Assembly (NCBI RefSeq): GCF_020405185.1
Contig: NZ_CP084463.1
Span: 930,001 to 994,000, forward strand
Length of the DNA: 64,000 bases
Direction: 5' to 3'
From: Halomicrobium salinisoli
GTDB taxonomy: Archaea > Halobacteriota > Halobacteria > Halobacteriales > Haloarculaceae
This document shows, piece after piece, positions 38,714-47,177 of this stretch. Position 1 is the stretch's first letter, and every line of letters begins with the position of its first letter. Both the position numbers and the translations under genes were made by a program. A model generated the notes under the pieces. It ran no database searches, was not told where the DNA came from, and saw only the letters and a program-made list of their open reading frames with translations.

Positions 38714-39466
38714 TCAGGCGCCGATAGTCGTCAGCGACGCCATCGAGTCGGCGATCCTGCGGTCCATCCCCGCCCCGACGAAGGAGGGCGCCGCGTCGAC
38801 GTCCACCGCGTACGCGTCGTCCCCGTCCTCGACGAACTCGACGGCGAGCGCCCGCGCCCCGAAGCGGTCCAGTAGCTCCCGGACCCGCGTCGCCCGCTGG
38901 ACGGCCACGTCCGCCTCGCCGATCGCCCGTTCGTCGTCGGTCAGTTCCGATCGCACCGCCACGGCAGTGACGTGCGTCTCGACGCCGTCGTCGACGGCGT
39001 AGTACTTCTGGTGGACCGCGTCGTCGCCGATCCGCTCCCGGTAGAGCAGCCGGTCGGCGTCGGCGGGCGGGTCCCAGTCGTAGAGCCCGCGCGCGACGTA
39101 GCGTCCGTCGGACGTGTCGCGGGGGGCGGCGCCACCGTTCTCGTCAGTCTCCGCTACGCGCACGTCGGGGACGTCGCATCCGACGGCCTCGAGGGCCCGA
39201 TGCGCGACGAGGCGACAGGACAGCGCCGACGACGGGAGGAAGCCGTTCCAGGTCTCGACCCCCCGCCGATCCGCGGTCCGGAGCGCCGCCAGCGAGCGCC
39301 GCCGCAGCCGGGCGTTGACCAGCGCCGCGAGCCCGGCGACGGTCCCGTCGTCGATGGGCTCGCCCGGCTCGAAGAACCTGACCTCGAACCCGCGCGCCGC
39401 GAGGCGCTCGGCCACCCGACCGAACACGGCGTGGTCGGGCTCCGCGATGACCCCGATGGTGTCCAT
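38714..39466 (-). CDS. RimK-like ATP-grasp protein
   Basis: A 250-residue protein resembling the haloarchaeal RimK/ATP-grasp group. It starts with a Rossmann-like segment MDTIGVIAEPDHAVFGRVAERL and has a central PSSALSCRLVAHRALEAVG, as in the pre-ATP-grasp region. The end RALAVEFVEDGDDAYAVDVDAAPSF holds the metal-binding Glu/Asp and the Asp-x-Asn-like position, here Asp-Ala. The ATP-grasp lid is short, so activity is uncertain. Family members join amino acids to carboxylates. It is close to an unknown small gene upstream. Confidence 0.65.
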   Translation of the reverse strand: MDTIGVIAEPDHAVFGRVAERLAARGFEVRFFEPGEPIDDGTVAGLAALVNARLRRRSLAALRTADRRGVETWNGFLPSSALSCRLVAHRALEAVGCDVPDVRVAETDENGGAAPRDTSDGRYVARGLYDWDPPADADRLLYRERIGDDAVHQKYYAVDDGVETHVTAVAVRSELTDDERAIGEADVAVQRATRVRELLDRFGARALAVEFVEDGDDAYAVDVDAAPSFVGAGMDRRIADSMASLTTIGA

Positions 39467-39594
39467 GGTCGGGCTCACGTCCGGGGGTTTCAAAAGAGTG
39501 TCCGTACCCTGTCATACGGACGGTCGCCATCAGGCGCCGGTACGACCGCTCACAGCTGAGAGTCCGAACCGGACGGTAGCTGCGACAGTCCGCG

Positions 39595-40080
39595 TCAGGT
39601 GCGGTCGACCGCGAACGGACCTTCGCCCTCCCGCCAGGACCAGCCCGGGAGCCGGGTCTGGAAGCCCGCGGCCAGCGCCGCGTCGAGGTCGTCCGCGCCC
39701 GCGGCGTCGTCCGCGTCGCCGTGCGTGTGCACGTCCGCGTAGTGGAAGGTCGCCTCCGCCAGCAGCCGCAGCGGCTGCTCGCCCGCGATAGTCGCCGCCA
39801 GTTCCCGGCCGAGCAGTTCGTCGACGACGAAGCCAGGGTAATCGCCCTCGACGTCGAGGTCGCGCAGCAGTCCGACCATGGCGGCGACGTTGACGGCGCG
39901 GTCGCCGTCGGCGAACACCGCGTCGACCTCGGCCTCGTAGTCCGCGGCGCTCACGGGGTCGACGTCGGCGCCGAACTCCGACTCCAGGCGCTCGCGCGTG
40001 TCGTTGATCAGCGACACTACCTCGGCGCGCTCCCGCACCCAGTCGGCCTCCCGTCGCACGCGGGCGGGTGTGACGTTCAT
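39595..40080 (-). CDS. Conserved haloarchaeal hypothetical protein
   Basis: A 161-residue, mostly helical acidic protein. The N-terminal VRREADWVRERAEVVSLIND and the central LLRDLDVEGDYPGFVVDELL look like conserved helices; a His-rich DVHTHGDADD segment follows. I know no function. It is divergent from fttA, with a 14-base perfect palindrome (40150-40163, CGGTTCC/GGAACCG) between the two genes that could be an operator. Confidence 0.65.
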   Translation of the reverse strand: MNVTPARVRREADWVRERAEVVSLINDTRERLESEFGADVDPVSAADYEAEVDAVFADGDRAVNVAAMVGLLRDLDVEGDYPGFVVDELLGRELAATIAGEQPLRLLAEATFHYADVHTHGDADDAAGADDLDAALAAGFQTRLPGWSWREGEGPFAVDRT

Positions 40081-40195
40081 ACCGCCTCGTTCGCGGCGCC
40101 GCCACTACTCCGTGTCGCCCGCGACGTCGGGACGCCCGGTATCGCCCCCCGGTTCCGGAACCGCGCCGCGCTCAAACTTCCGGTATTGCGAAGGC

Positions 40196-40204
40196 TTTTA
40201 TAAT
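40196..40204 (+). promoter_or_regulatory. TATA box of the fttA transcript
   Basis: TTTTATAAT is a strong archaeal TATA box. Transcription should start near 40227, about 144 bases before the fttA ATG, so this mRNA is not leaderless, unlike most genes here. A small hairpin (ATACC/GGTAT, 40214-40227) lies at the expected start site. Confidence 0.6.
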
Positions 40205-40290
40205 CCTCGCCAAATACCCTGAGGTATACGTCGGTTTTCCGGGCCCGCGGGGTTCGGAGTGAACGTCGACGCCGAGCAGTCTACGTAACT

Positions 40291-40374
40291 ATGTCCTCAC
40301 ACAGCGTCCGTTCCATCGCTCGCCGGTCGGTTCGACCGACCGCGGCAGGGACGGGCATCGCTTCTCAGTCATGA
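40291..40374 (+). CDS. 27-residue leader ORF overlapping the fttA start
   Basis: An ATG-initiated ORF of 27 codons, rich in Ser and Arg, whose TGA stop overlaps the fttA ATG in the arrangement ATGA. It lies inside the long fttA leader. The perfect 8-bp hairpin at 40324-40342 is within it. Such an arrangement could couple translation of fttA to that of the leader peptide. The peptide itself has no known family, and chance occurrence in GC-rich DNA is possible. Confidence 0.35.
   Translation: MSSHSVRSIARRSVRPTAAGTGIASQS
40324..40342 (+). promoter_or_regulatory. Hairpin in the fttA leader
   Basis: Arms CGGTCGGT and ACCGACCG pair perfectly around a 3-base loop, 29 bases before the fttA ATG. On RNA this is a stable stem that could mask or expose the coupled start. 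Confidence 0.5.
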
Positions 40375-42275
40375 GCACGGTCGACAAGCAACTCGAGACG
40401 GTCAGGGCAGAGATCGCCGAGGAGGTACCGCCGGACATCTCCATCTCGGACGTGAAATACGAGGGGCCGGAGCTGGTGATCTACACGCGGGATCCCAAGA
40501 AGTTCGCCCGCAACGGCGACCTCATCCGCCAGCTGGCGAGCAAGCTCCGCAAGCGGATCACCGTCCGCCCCGACCCGGACGTCCTCGCCCGGCCGGAGCA
40601 GGCCGAGGAGCGCATCCTCGAAGTGATCCCCGAGGAGGCCGGCGTGACCGACCTCGAGTTCCACCCGGAGACGGGCGAGGTGGTCATCCAGGCCAGAAAG
40701 CCGGGCGTCGTCATCGGCCGCCACGGCAAGACCCTCAGGGAGATCACCCAGGAGGTCGGCTGGACGCCCGAGGTCGTCCGGACGCCGCCGATCGAGTCCA
40801 CGACTGTCGAGAACGTCCGGAACTTCCTCAAGCAGGAGCGCGAGGACCGCCGGGACATCCTCGAACGCGTCGGTCGCCAGATCCACCGCGACCCGATGTC
40901 CGACGACGAGTACGTCCGCGTCACGACGCTGGGCTGCTGTCGCGAGGTCGGCCGGTCCGCGTTCATCCTCTCGACGCCCGACACTCGCATCCTGATCGAC
41001 TGCGGGTCGAAGCCCGGCGCGACGGAAGAGCAGCCGTACCTCCAGCTCCCCGAGGCGCTGGGCTCGGGCGCCAGCACCATCGACGCCGTCGTGCTGACAC
41101 ACGCCCACCTCGACCACGCCGCGCTGATCCCGCTGCTCTTCGAGTACGGCTACGACGGCCCCATCTACTGCACCGAACCCACCCGCGACCTGATGGGCCT
41201 GCTGACGCTCGACTACCTCGACCGCGCGGGCGACGAGGGCCGGTCCCCGCCGTACGACTCCGAGATGGTCCGCGAGGCGATCAAGCACGCCATCCCGCTG
41301 GAGTACGGCGACGTCACCGACATCGCGCCCGACGTCAAGCTCACACTGCACGACGCCGGGCACGTCCTCGGCTCCGCCATCTCGCACTTCCACATCGGCG
41401 ACGGCCTGTACAACGTCGCCTTCTCCGGCGACGTCCAGTACGACGACACGCGCCTGTTCGACGGCGCGGTCAACGACTTCCCCCGCGTCGAGACGCTCGT
41501 GCTCGAATCCACCTACGGCGGGCGCAACGACCACCAGACCGACCAGGAGGACGCCGAGCGCAAGCTCACCGACCTCGTCACCGAGACCCACGACCGCGAC
41601 GGCACCGTCCTGATCCCCACCGCCGCCGTCGGCCGCGCCCAGGAACTGATGGTCGTCCTCGAGGAAGCCATGCGCGAGGGCGAAATCCCCGAGATGCCCG
41701 TCTACCTCGACGGCATGATCTGGGAGGCCACCGCCGTCCACTCGACCTACCCCGAGTACCTCAGCGACGACGTCCGGGACCGCATCTTCGACGAGTCGGA
41801 CAACCCCTTCCTCGCCGACGCCTTCGAGCACGTCGAGGGCGGCGACGACGAGCGCGAGTCGATCGCCGACGGCGACCCCTGTATCGTCCTCTCGACGACG
41901 GGCATGCTCGAGGGCGGGCCCGCCAGGTCCTGGCTCGAGTACCTCGGCGAGGACGACGACTCCACGCTCGCCTTCGTCGACTACCAGGCCAAGGGCACGC
42001 TCGGTCGGCGCATCCAGAACGGCTGGGACGAGATCCCCGTCGGCGACGGCACGGTCGACCTCGAGATGGACGTCCAGACGCTGGACGGCTTCTCCGGCCA
42101 CGCCGACCGCCAGGGCCTGGAGAACTTCGTCCGCACGATGAACCCCCGCCCCGACAAGGTGCTGTGCGTCCACGGCGACGAGTCCGCCTCGCAGGACCTC
42201 TCCTCCGGCCTCTACCACGAGTTCAACATGCGCACGTTCGCGCCGCAGAACATGGAGACGTTCCGCTTCATCTGA
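40371..42275 (+). CDS. fttA: aCPSF1/FttA, archaeal transcription termination ribonuclease
   Basis: A 634-residue beta-CASP nuclease. The N-terminal part (1-145) holds two KH-like RNA-binding domains, including GVVIGRHGKTLREITQE. The metallo-beta-lactamase core carries motif 2 THAHLDHAALIP, HDAGHVLGSA and SGDVQYDDTRLF. The beta-CASP inserts include VLESTYGGRNDH, IPTAAVGRAQEL and TTGMLEGGPA, and the C-terminal CVHGDE block closes it. In archaea this dimeric enzyme cleaves nascent RNA at U-rich sites to end transcription. The long structured leader suggests feedback control, which is inference. The ATG overlaps a short leader ORF. Confidence 0.95.
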   Translation: MSTVDKQLETVRAEIAEEVPPDISISDVKYEGPELVIYTRDPKKFARNGDLIRQLASKLRKRITVRPDPDVLARPEQAEERILEVIPEEAGVTDLEFHPETGEVVIQARKPGVVIGRHGKTLREITQEVGWTPEVVRTPPIESTTVENVRNFLKQEREDRRDILERVGRQIHRDPMSDDEYVRVTTLGCCREVGRSAFILSTPDTRILIDCGSKPGATEEQPYLQLPEALGSGASTIDAVVLTHAHLDHAALIPLLFEYGYDGPIYCTEPTRDLMGLLTLDYLDRAGDEGRSPPYDSEMVREAIKHAIPLEYGDVTDIAPDVKLTLHDAGHVLGSAISHFHIGDGLYNVAFSGDVQYDDTRLFDGAVNDFPRVETLVLESTYGGRNDHQTDQEDAERKLTDLVTETHDRDGTVLIPTAAVGRAQELMVVLEEAMREGEIPEMPVYLDGMIWEATAVHSTYPEYLSDDVRDRIFDESDNPFLADAFEHVEGGDDERESIADGDPCIVLSTTGMLEGGPARSWLEYLGEDDDSTLAFVDYQAKGTLGRRIQNGWDEIPVGDGTVDLEMDVQTLDGFSGHADRQGLENFVRTMNPRPDKVLCVHGDESASQDLSSGLYHEFNMRTFAPQNMETFRFI

Positions 42276-42278
42276 ACC

Positions 42279-42283
42279 TTTTT
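42279..42283 (+). terminator. U-tract just after fttA
   Basis: A run of five T lies 4 bases after the fttA stop, the type of U-rich site at which archaeal polymerase ends, in a region otherwise poor in T runs. No strong hairpin precedes it. Confidence 0.45.
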
Positions 42284-42519
42284 ACTTCGTCGGGTGTCCT
42301 CGCGCGGCGCTGACGCGCCGCGCTGCGGGCACCACTCCTCGTAAAAACGTTCATGAAAAACGGCCGGACGCTCACTCCGTTCGCGTCCGGTGAACCGCGC
42401 TCGCTACGCTCGCGCGGATGCTTGCTGGCAGGCCTGCCCTTCCCCGTCCACGCGAACGAAGTGAGCGTGGGCTCGGGAGACGAGCGGCGCGAGGGCGATG
42501 CGAAGCGAGCCCTCGCTTC

Positions 42520-42556
42520 GAGCGAACGGGGAGCGAAGCGACCCGTGAGCAGCGAG
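42520..42556. repeat. Copy 2 of a 37-base dispersed repeat
   Basis: Exact 37-base match to 10289-10325, about 32 kb away, in the same orientation. Both copies lie in spacer DNA made of GAGCGA-type units. Confidence 0.75.
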
Positions 42557-42669
42557 TCTCCCGGTGGGTCGCGCGATGAAACGCGCTCGCGGCCAGAGTT
42601 GCACTGGGTGGCATATACACGCAGTTCTGAGGGGAAAGCCCAAGGCCCAGTCAGTCGAACCCCGCGCCC

Positions 42670-43095
42670 GTGAGCGACGCGCTGAACGGGGTGGACCGGG
42701 TGACTGAGCGGCGCCTGCTGGCGTTCGGGACGGTCGTCGCCGCGGTAGCGACCGCGGGGAGCCTCTACTTCTCGGAGGTCATGGGACTGGTCCCCTGCGA
42801 ACTGTGCTGGTACCAGCGGATCCTGATGTACCCGCTGGTGGTCGTGCTGGGAGTGTCTGCCCTCGAAGGACGGTCGGGAGCCTACCGGACGGTCCTGCCG
42901 CTGTCGGTCCTCGGCGCGGGAGTCGCGTCGTACCACTCCTGGCTGCAGGTGTCCGGTGCAGCGTCCTCCTGTACGATCGGCGGGTGTGCGAGCGTCCAGT
43001 ATCGTCTCGCCGGGCTGACCATTCCGAACCTCGCGCTGATCGCCTTCCTGCTGGTCAGCGCCGCGGTGCTGGCCGCGTGGCGGCTGGACCGGTAG
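42670..43095 (+). CDS. dsbB: DsbB-family disulfide bond formation protein
   Basis: A 141-residue membrane protein with four transmembrane segments. The first redox pair is in VPCELCWYQRILMYPL, the conserved DsbB signature facing the outside. The second pair is in the loop SSCTIGGCASVQY. DsbB passes electrons from a DsbA-like oxidase to quinone, so it supports disulfides in exported proteins. The start is a GTG at 42670. No dsbA-like gene is adjacent. It ends 46 bases before the aldo/keto reductase gene. Confidence 0.93.
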   Translation: MSDALNGVDRVTERRLLAFGTVVAAVATAGSLYFSEVMGLVPCELCWYQRILMYPLVVVLGVSALEGRSGAYRTVLPLSVLGAGVASYHSWLQVSGAASSCTIGGCASVQYRLAGLTIPNLALIAFLLVSAAVLAAWRLDR

Positions 43096-43141
43096 CGCAG
43101 GCGACAATGGAGTTATGTGCCCGGCGGGAGCAGCGCCGGGC

Positions 43142-44119
43142 ATGGACTACGTCCGACTCGGGACGACCGGTCTGGAGGTATCGCCCATCTGTCTGGGGAC
43201 CTGGCGCTTCGGCGAAGTCTCCAGCGGCGTGACCGAGACCGACCGCAGGGAGGCCCACGAGCTGCTGGATACTTTCGCCGAGCGCGGCGGCAACTTCGTC
43301 GACACGGCCAACGGCTACGGCGAGGGCCGCAGCGAGCAGTGGATCGGCGAGTGGCTCGCGGACAGGGACCGCGAGGACTTCGTGATCGCCTCGAAGTGCT
43401 ACTGGTCGGACGTCTCCCGCTTTCAGGAGAACCTCTCGCGGAAGAACGTCCGCGCGGAGGTCGAGGGATCGCTGGAGAAGCTGGACACTGATTACCTCGA
43501 CGTCCTGTACCTGCACCGCTTCGACGACGAGACGCCCATCGAGCGGACGTTGCGGACGATCGACGACCTCGTCTCCGAGGGCAAGGTCAACTACGTGGGC
43601 ATCTCGACCTGCGACGCCTGGAAGCTCACCAAGGGCCTCTGGCAGGCCGACGTGAACAACTACGAGGCCTTCACCGTCACCCAGCCCCAGTACTCGGCGG
43701 TCCACCGGGAGCCAGTCGAGGACTACCTCGAGGTCTGCGCCGATCAGGACCTCGCGGTCTGTCCGTACTCGCCGCTGCACGGCGGCCTGTTGACCGGCAA
43801 GTACGAGCGCACCGACGAGGGCGACGTCGAGGCGCCCGACGGCTCCCGCGGCGACCTCGACGAGCACTTCGAGGACTGGTACCTCTCGGAAGACGCCTGG
43901 GACGTCGTCGAGGAGGTCGAGGCCGTCGCCGAGGAGGCCGACGCCACGCCCGCGCAGGTCGCGCTCCGCTGGCTGATGGACGAGGACCGCTTCACCTGCG
44001 TGCCCATCGTCGGCGCCCGCACGGTCGACCAGCTCGAGGAGAACCTCGACGCCGTCGACGTCGCCCTCTCCGACGACCAGCGGGCGCGGATCGACGAGGC
44101 GGGCGCGGTCGGAGACTGA
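43142..44119 (+). CDS. Aldo/keto reductase
   Basis: A 325-residue NADPH-type oxidoreductase of the AKR superfamily. It begins DYVRLGTTGLEVSPICLGTW. The catalytic set is Asp and Tyr in FVDTANGYGEGRSEQ, Lys in VIASKCYWSD and His in LYLHRFDD. The C-terminal cofactor block is VPIVGARTVDQLEENL. It belongs to the YajO/Tas-like group, with an unknown carbonyl substrate. A GTTATG box about 27 bases upstream marks a leaderless ATG. The last base of its stop is the first base of a long hairpin element. Confidence 0.9.
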   Translation: MDYVRLGTTGLEVSPICLGTWRFGEVSSGVTETDRREAHELLDTFAERGGNFVDTANGYGEGRSEQWIGEWLADRDREDFVIASKCYWSDVSRFQENLSRKNVRAEVEGSLEKLDTDYLDVLYLHRFDDETPIERTLRTIDDLVSEGKVNYVGISTCDAWKLTKGLWQADVNNYEAFTVTQPQYSAVHREPVEDYLEVCADQDLAVCPYSPLHGGLLTGKYERTDEGDVEAPDGSRGDLDEHFEDWYLSEDAWDVVEEVEAVAEEADATPAQVALRWLMDEDRFTCVPIVGARTVDQLEENLDAVDVALSDDQRARIDEAGAVGD

Positions 44120-44199
44120 TACGGACTGTTGTAGCTGTTTGCCGGTTCGACTGCCCGATGATGGCAGTCGTACCGGTACTGACCTACAACAGTCCGTAT
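44119..44199. repeat. 81-base imperfect inverted repeat (long hairpin)
   Basis: The outer 16-base arms (44119-44134 and 44184-44199, ATACGGACTGTTGTAG and its complement) pair perfectly. After a 5-base unpaired stretch with one possible pair, the inner arms pair over about 15 positions with one mismatch and one G-U, around a 7-base loop CGATGAT. It sits between the stops of two convergent genes. It could be a small MITE-like element or a two-way terminator. Confidence 0.8.
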
Positions 44200-44228
44200 G
44201 AACCGACGCCCGCCCGCCCCCGAGAGCC

Positions 44229-46196
44229 TCAGACCTCTTTGAACAGTTCGACGACATCGGCGTAGTCGATCTCGCCGTTGCCGCTGAGGTCGAGCGGTTC
44301 CGGGCGGTCCTGGACCAGGTCGTCGTCGACGCTGTTGAACAGCGTCACGACGTCGGCGTAGTCGACCTCGCCGTTGCCGTTGACGTCCTCGAAGACGCCG
44401 TCGTCGTCGGGATCAGTCGGGAACGTCCCGTCGACCACGGGCGGGACGGCGGTTGGTTCGGTCACCCGCAGTCGGCCGGTCCTGACGAGCCACGAGCCCG
44501 GATACCGGACCTGGTACGCCCCGTCGCCGGCGGGCGGGAGCTCCAGCCGATCGTCGTCGAAGAACACCTGCTGGTGGGCCTCCAGCACCGGCAGCATCGG
44601 CAGGTCCTGGTTCGCCACCCACGCGCCGCGGCGGACGATCTCCCCGGCGGTCCCGGGATCGGTCGCACGGACGAGCCGATCGGCGATCGACGACGGCGTG
44701 ACTTCGAGTTCGCCGTCGCCGTCCCGCGCGGGCACCGTGACCGTTCCGTCGCCGCCGCCGACGCTGTCGGCAGCGCCCGGGTAGCCGTACCGGTAGCCGA
44801 AGAGGCTCTCGGTGAACTGGTGCTCGAACGGGTCGTACGGGAAGGCCGCGCTGTCGCCGTCCGGGAGCCAGGCGCCGGCCGTGAGGACGAACTCGCCCTC
44901 CGGCCAGACGGTCCCCAGCAGATCGTCCTGCGGCCGGACGTCGACCGAGGACTCGAAGCCAAAGGCCGCGAGCTGTTCGGCGATCTCCTCGCTCGCGTTC
45001 GTCCAGTCCGTCCAGCCGTTCGGCGCCGTGATCGGGAGCGCGATCGGGTCGCCGTCGGTGTCGACCCACGTCTCGCCCTCGCGGGCGTAGCCGGCCTCGC
45101 GAAGGAGTTCGGCGGCCCGTTCCGTCCGCGACTCGGCGACGCCGTAGGTGTCGTAGTCGTCGATCGCGTCGCCGAGCCACCGTTCCTGATCGTCGATCGG
45201 GAGCGCCGTGGGGATCGGAACCGGCCTGTTCACCCGCTCCGCGACCGACGAGGCGACGGCCTCGCGTTCGACGACGAGCATGATCGCCCGTCTGACCGCT
45301 CGTCGACCGGCGTGTTCGTGGTCGTGGTTCGGGACGAGCCCGTAGCCCCACTTCCGCGGATACCGGGCCTCGACGACGTCGTCCATCGATTCGACCGTCT
45401 CGCGGGTCGCGAACGCCTCCACGCCGCCGTCGACGATGCCGTGGTCGACGGCTGCCAGCGTGTCCGCGACGTACGTCCGCGCCAGGAGGTCGTAGTGCTC
45501 GACTGCGACGTCGTCGGCGTCCGGATGGTCCTCGAAGCGCCGGGTCAGCACGGCGCCCTCGTCGTGCTGGTCGGGCACCGTCTCGAAGGGGCCACAGCCC
45601 ACGACGTCGTTCCGACCCAGCGAGAGCGACCGGAGGTCCTCGACCGGGCCGTCGACGAACTCCTCGTAGGTCGACCGCGGCGTGTCGATGCGTCTGTCGG
45701 CGAGCCTGTGTTTGACGAGTCGCGGATTGAGCGCTTCCTCGAGAGCCGCCTCGACCGTGCGGTCGTCGACGGTCGAGACGCCGTCGATCCACGGGCCGAG
45801 ACCCCTGTCGTCCAGCGCGTCGAGTCGGAGCTTCGTCGCCAGATCGGCGGCGGTGACGGACTCGCCGTCGTGCCACGTGAGCCCCTCGCGGACTGTCAGC
45901 GTGATCGCGTCGCCGTCGACGCTCCAATCCGAGAGCCCCGATAGGACGAACTCGCCGCTCGCGTGATCGTACCGGGCGAACCGGTCGTAGACGGCGTCTC
46001 GCGCTTTGGGGGAGGCTCCCCCGTCGAAGACGTACGGGTTGAACTCGACGTCCGACGGCTCCGGGTCGACGACGGTCCGGTATCGCAGCCCGCGCGTCTG
46101 GGCCGCCGCCGGCGCCGCGACGCCCGCGACAGCGGCCGAGGCTCCCAGGCCGCCGAGCAGCGACGCGAACTCCCGCCGGCTGTACTTTCGCGTCAC
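44229..46196 (-). CDS. Tat-exported ABC-type peptide-binding protein with dockerin-like repeats
   Basis: A 655-residue secreted protein. The Tat signal KYSRREFASLLGG with a hydrophobic stretch and AAPAAAQT cleavage region opens it. The bulk is a family 5 (OppA/DppA-like) solute-binding fold, including LTVREGLTWHDGESVTAADL. Residues 595-655 carry two calcium-binding dockerin-type repeats, DVNGNGEVDYADVVTLFN and DLSGNGEIDYADVVELFK. No permease or ATPase gene is adjacent and no lipobox is seen, so membrane attachment is not through a lipid. The start is the GTG at 46196, just before the twin arginines; no closer ATG fits. Confidence 0.8.
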   Translation of the reverse strand: MTRKYSRREFASLLGGLGASAAVAGVAAPAAAQTRGLRYRTVVDPEPSDVEFNPYVFDGGASPKARDAVYDRFARYDHASGEFVLSGLSDWSVDGDAITLTVREGLTWHDGESVTAADLATKLRLDALDDRGLGPWIDGVSTVDDRTVEAALEEALNPRLVKHRLADRRIDTPRSTYEEFVDGPVEDLRSLSLGRNDVVGCGPFETVPDQHDEGAVLTRRFEDHPDADDVAVEHYDLLARTYVADTLAAVDHGIVDGGVEAFATRETVESMDDVVEARYPRKWGYGLVPNHDHEHAGRRAVRRAIMLVVEREAVASSVAERVNRPVPIPTALPIDDQERWLGDAIDDYDTYGVAESRTERAAELLREAGYAREGETWVDTDGDPIALPITAPNGWTDWTNASEEIAEQLAAFGFESSVDVRPQDDLLGTVWPEGEFVLTAGAWLPDGDSAAFPYDPFEHQFTESLFGYRYGYPGAADSVGGGDGTVTVPARDGDGELEVTPSSIADRLVRATDPGTAGEIVRRGAWVANQDLPMLPVLEAHQQVFFDDDRLELPPAGDGAYQVRYPGSWLVRTGRLRVTEPTAVPPVVDGTFPTDPDDDGVFEDVNGNGEVDYADVVTLFNSVDDDLVQDRPEPLDLSGNGEIDYADVVELFKEV

Positions 46197-46300
46197 GACT
46201 GTCCACCCCGCATCGACGTGGTGCCACCCATGATAGTTCCGCGTCAGATCGTCGGAAAATAGTTCTTGCGGTACTGTCAGACGACCACGGTCCGCCGGCG

Positions 46301-47140
46301 CTACTCGACGGCCTCGGCGGGGTCGACGACCTCGCCGGTCTCGGGGACGACACCGACCTGGTCGCAGAGGTCGGCCATCGGACAGGCCTCCGGGTCGTCG
46401 AGACAGGCGGGTTTGCGCGCTTTGCAGTACTCCCGGCCGAACTGGATCATAGCGGTGTGACCGAAGCCGCACTTCTCGGCGGGCACGTCCTCCTCCAGCG
46501 CGGCGCGGACGCCCTCGTGGTCGGCGTCGGCGGGCGCGACGCCCAGCCGTCGGGCGATCCGGTGGACGTGGGTGTCGACGGGGAAGACGCCCCCGCGGCC
46601 GCCCGCGAACAGCAGGACGCAGTCGGCGGTCTTCGGGCCGACGCCGTTCATGTCCAGCAGCGCCGCCCGGACGGTCTCCGGGGCCTCCTCGCGGACGAAC
46701 TCGTCGAACGCCGCCGCGGAGCCGTACTCCTCGAGCACCCGCTCCGAGAGCGCGATCAGCGTCTCGGACTTCTGGTTGTACAGCCCGGCCGGCCGGATCG
46801 TCTCGGCCAGCTCCTCCTGGTCGGCCGCGGCGAGGGCAGCGGCGAGACCGCCGTCGCCGTCGTCTCCGTCGTCGACCCCGTTCTCGGGCGCGTACCGCTC
46901 CATCAGCGCGTCGTGGGCGGGCTGGCTCGCCTTGTCGGAGGTGTTCTGGCTCAGGACGGTCCGGACCAGGCACTCGAAGGCGTCGCGACCGCCGTAGGTC
47001 TTCTGCCAGTACAGTTCGCCCAGCCGGTCGACGACCCGCTCGGCGCGGGTGCCGGCGGTCTCCGGGTCGAACTCGGCGGCGCTCCCCCCGCCGGCCGCTC
47101 CGCCGCTGATGTTGCGGGCCGGTTCCGGATCCTCGCTCAT
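46301..47140 (-). CDS. nth: Endonuclease III (DNA glycosylase/AP lyase)
   Basis: Removes oxidised pyrimidines and nicks the abasic site in base-excision repair. The 279-residue product has LVRTVLSQNTSDKAS, the helix-hairpin-helix LLDMNGVGPKTADCVLLFA with catalytic Lys, the catalytic Asp in VFPVDTHVHRIARRLG, and the 4Fe-4S cysteines in YCKARKPACLDDPEACPMADLC-like spacing near residues 235-257. An acidic insert (VDDGDDGDGG) lies near residue 95. A CTTTTCC box about 28 bases upstream supports the ATG. Confidence 0.94.
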   Translation of the reverse strand: MSEDPEPARNISGGAAGGGSAAEFDPETAGTRAERVVDRLGELYWQKTYGGRDAFECLVRTVLSQNTSDKASQPAHDALMERYAPENGVDDGDDGDGGLAAALAAADQEELAETIRPAGLYNQKSETLIALSERVLEEYGSAAAFDEFVREEAPETVRAALLDMNGVGPKTADCVLLFAGGRGGVFPVDTHVHRIARRLGVAPADADHEGVRAALEEDVPAEKCGFGHTAMIQFGREYCKARKPACLDDPEACPMADLCDQVGVVPETGEVVDPAEAVE

Positions 47141-47177
47141 GGTCGTGACGACGCGGGGAGCGGAGGAAAAGGGCTCG

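Larger units (their letters stand above)
42276..42669. repeat. Spacer of CGAGCGAAG-type inverted and direct repeats
   Basis: A 394-base gap without a believable gene; open frames here have Arg/Ser-rich composition. It holds several near-palindromes such as CTCGCTACGCTCGCG, CACGCGAACGAAGTGAGCGTG-like hairpins and GAGGGCGATGCGAAGCGAGCCCTC. It also holds the second copy of the 37-base repeat. A GCATATACACG box at about 42611-42621 could promote dsbB with a leader of roughly 25 bases. Confidence 0.6.

Noticed and set aside
42353..42673. ORF of 106 codons and overlapping antisense ORFs between fttA and dsbB
   Set aside because: They are built from GAGCGA-type repeats, give Arg/Ser-rich peptides, and share sequence with another non-coding spacer.
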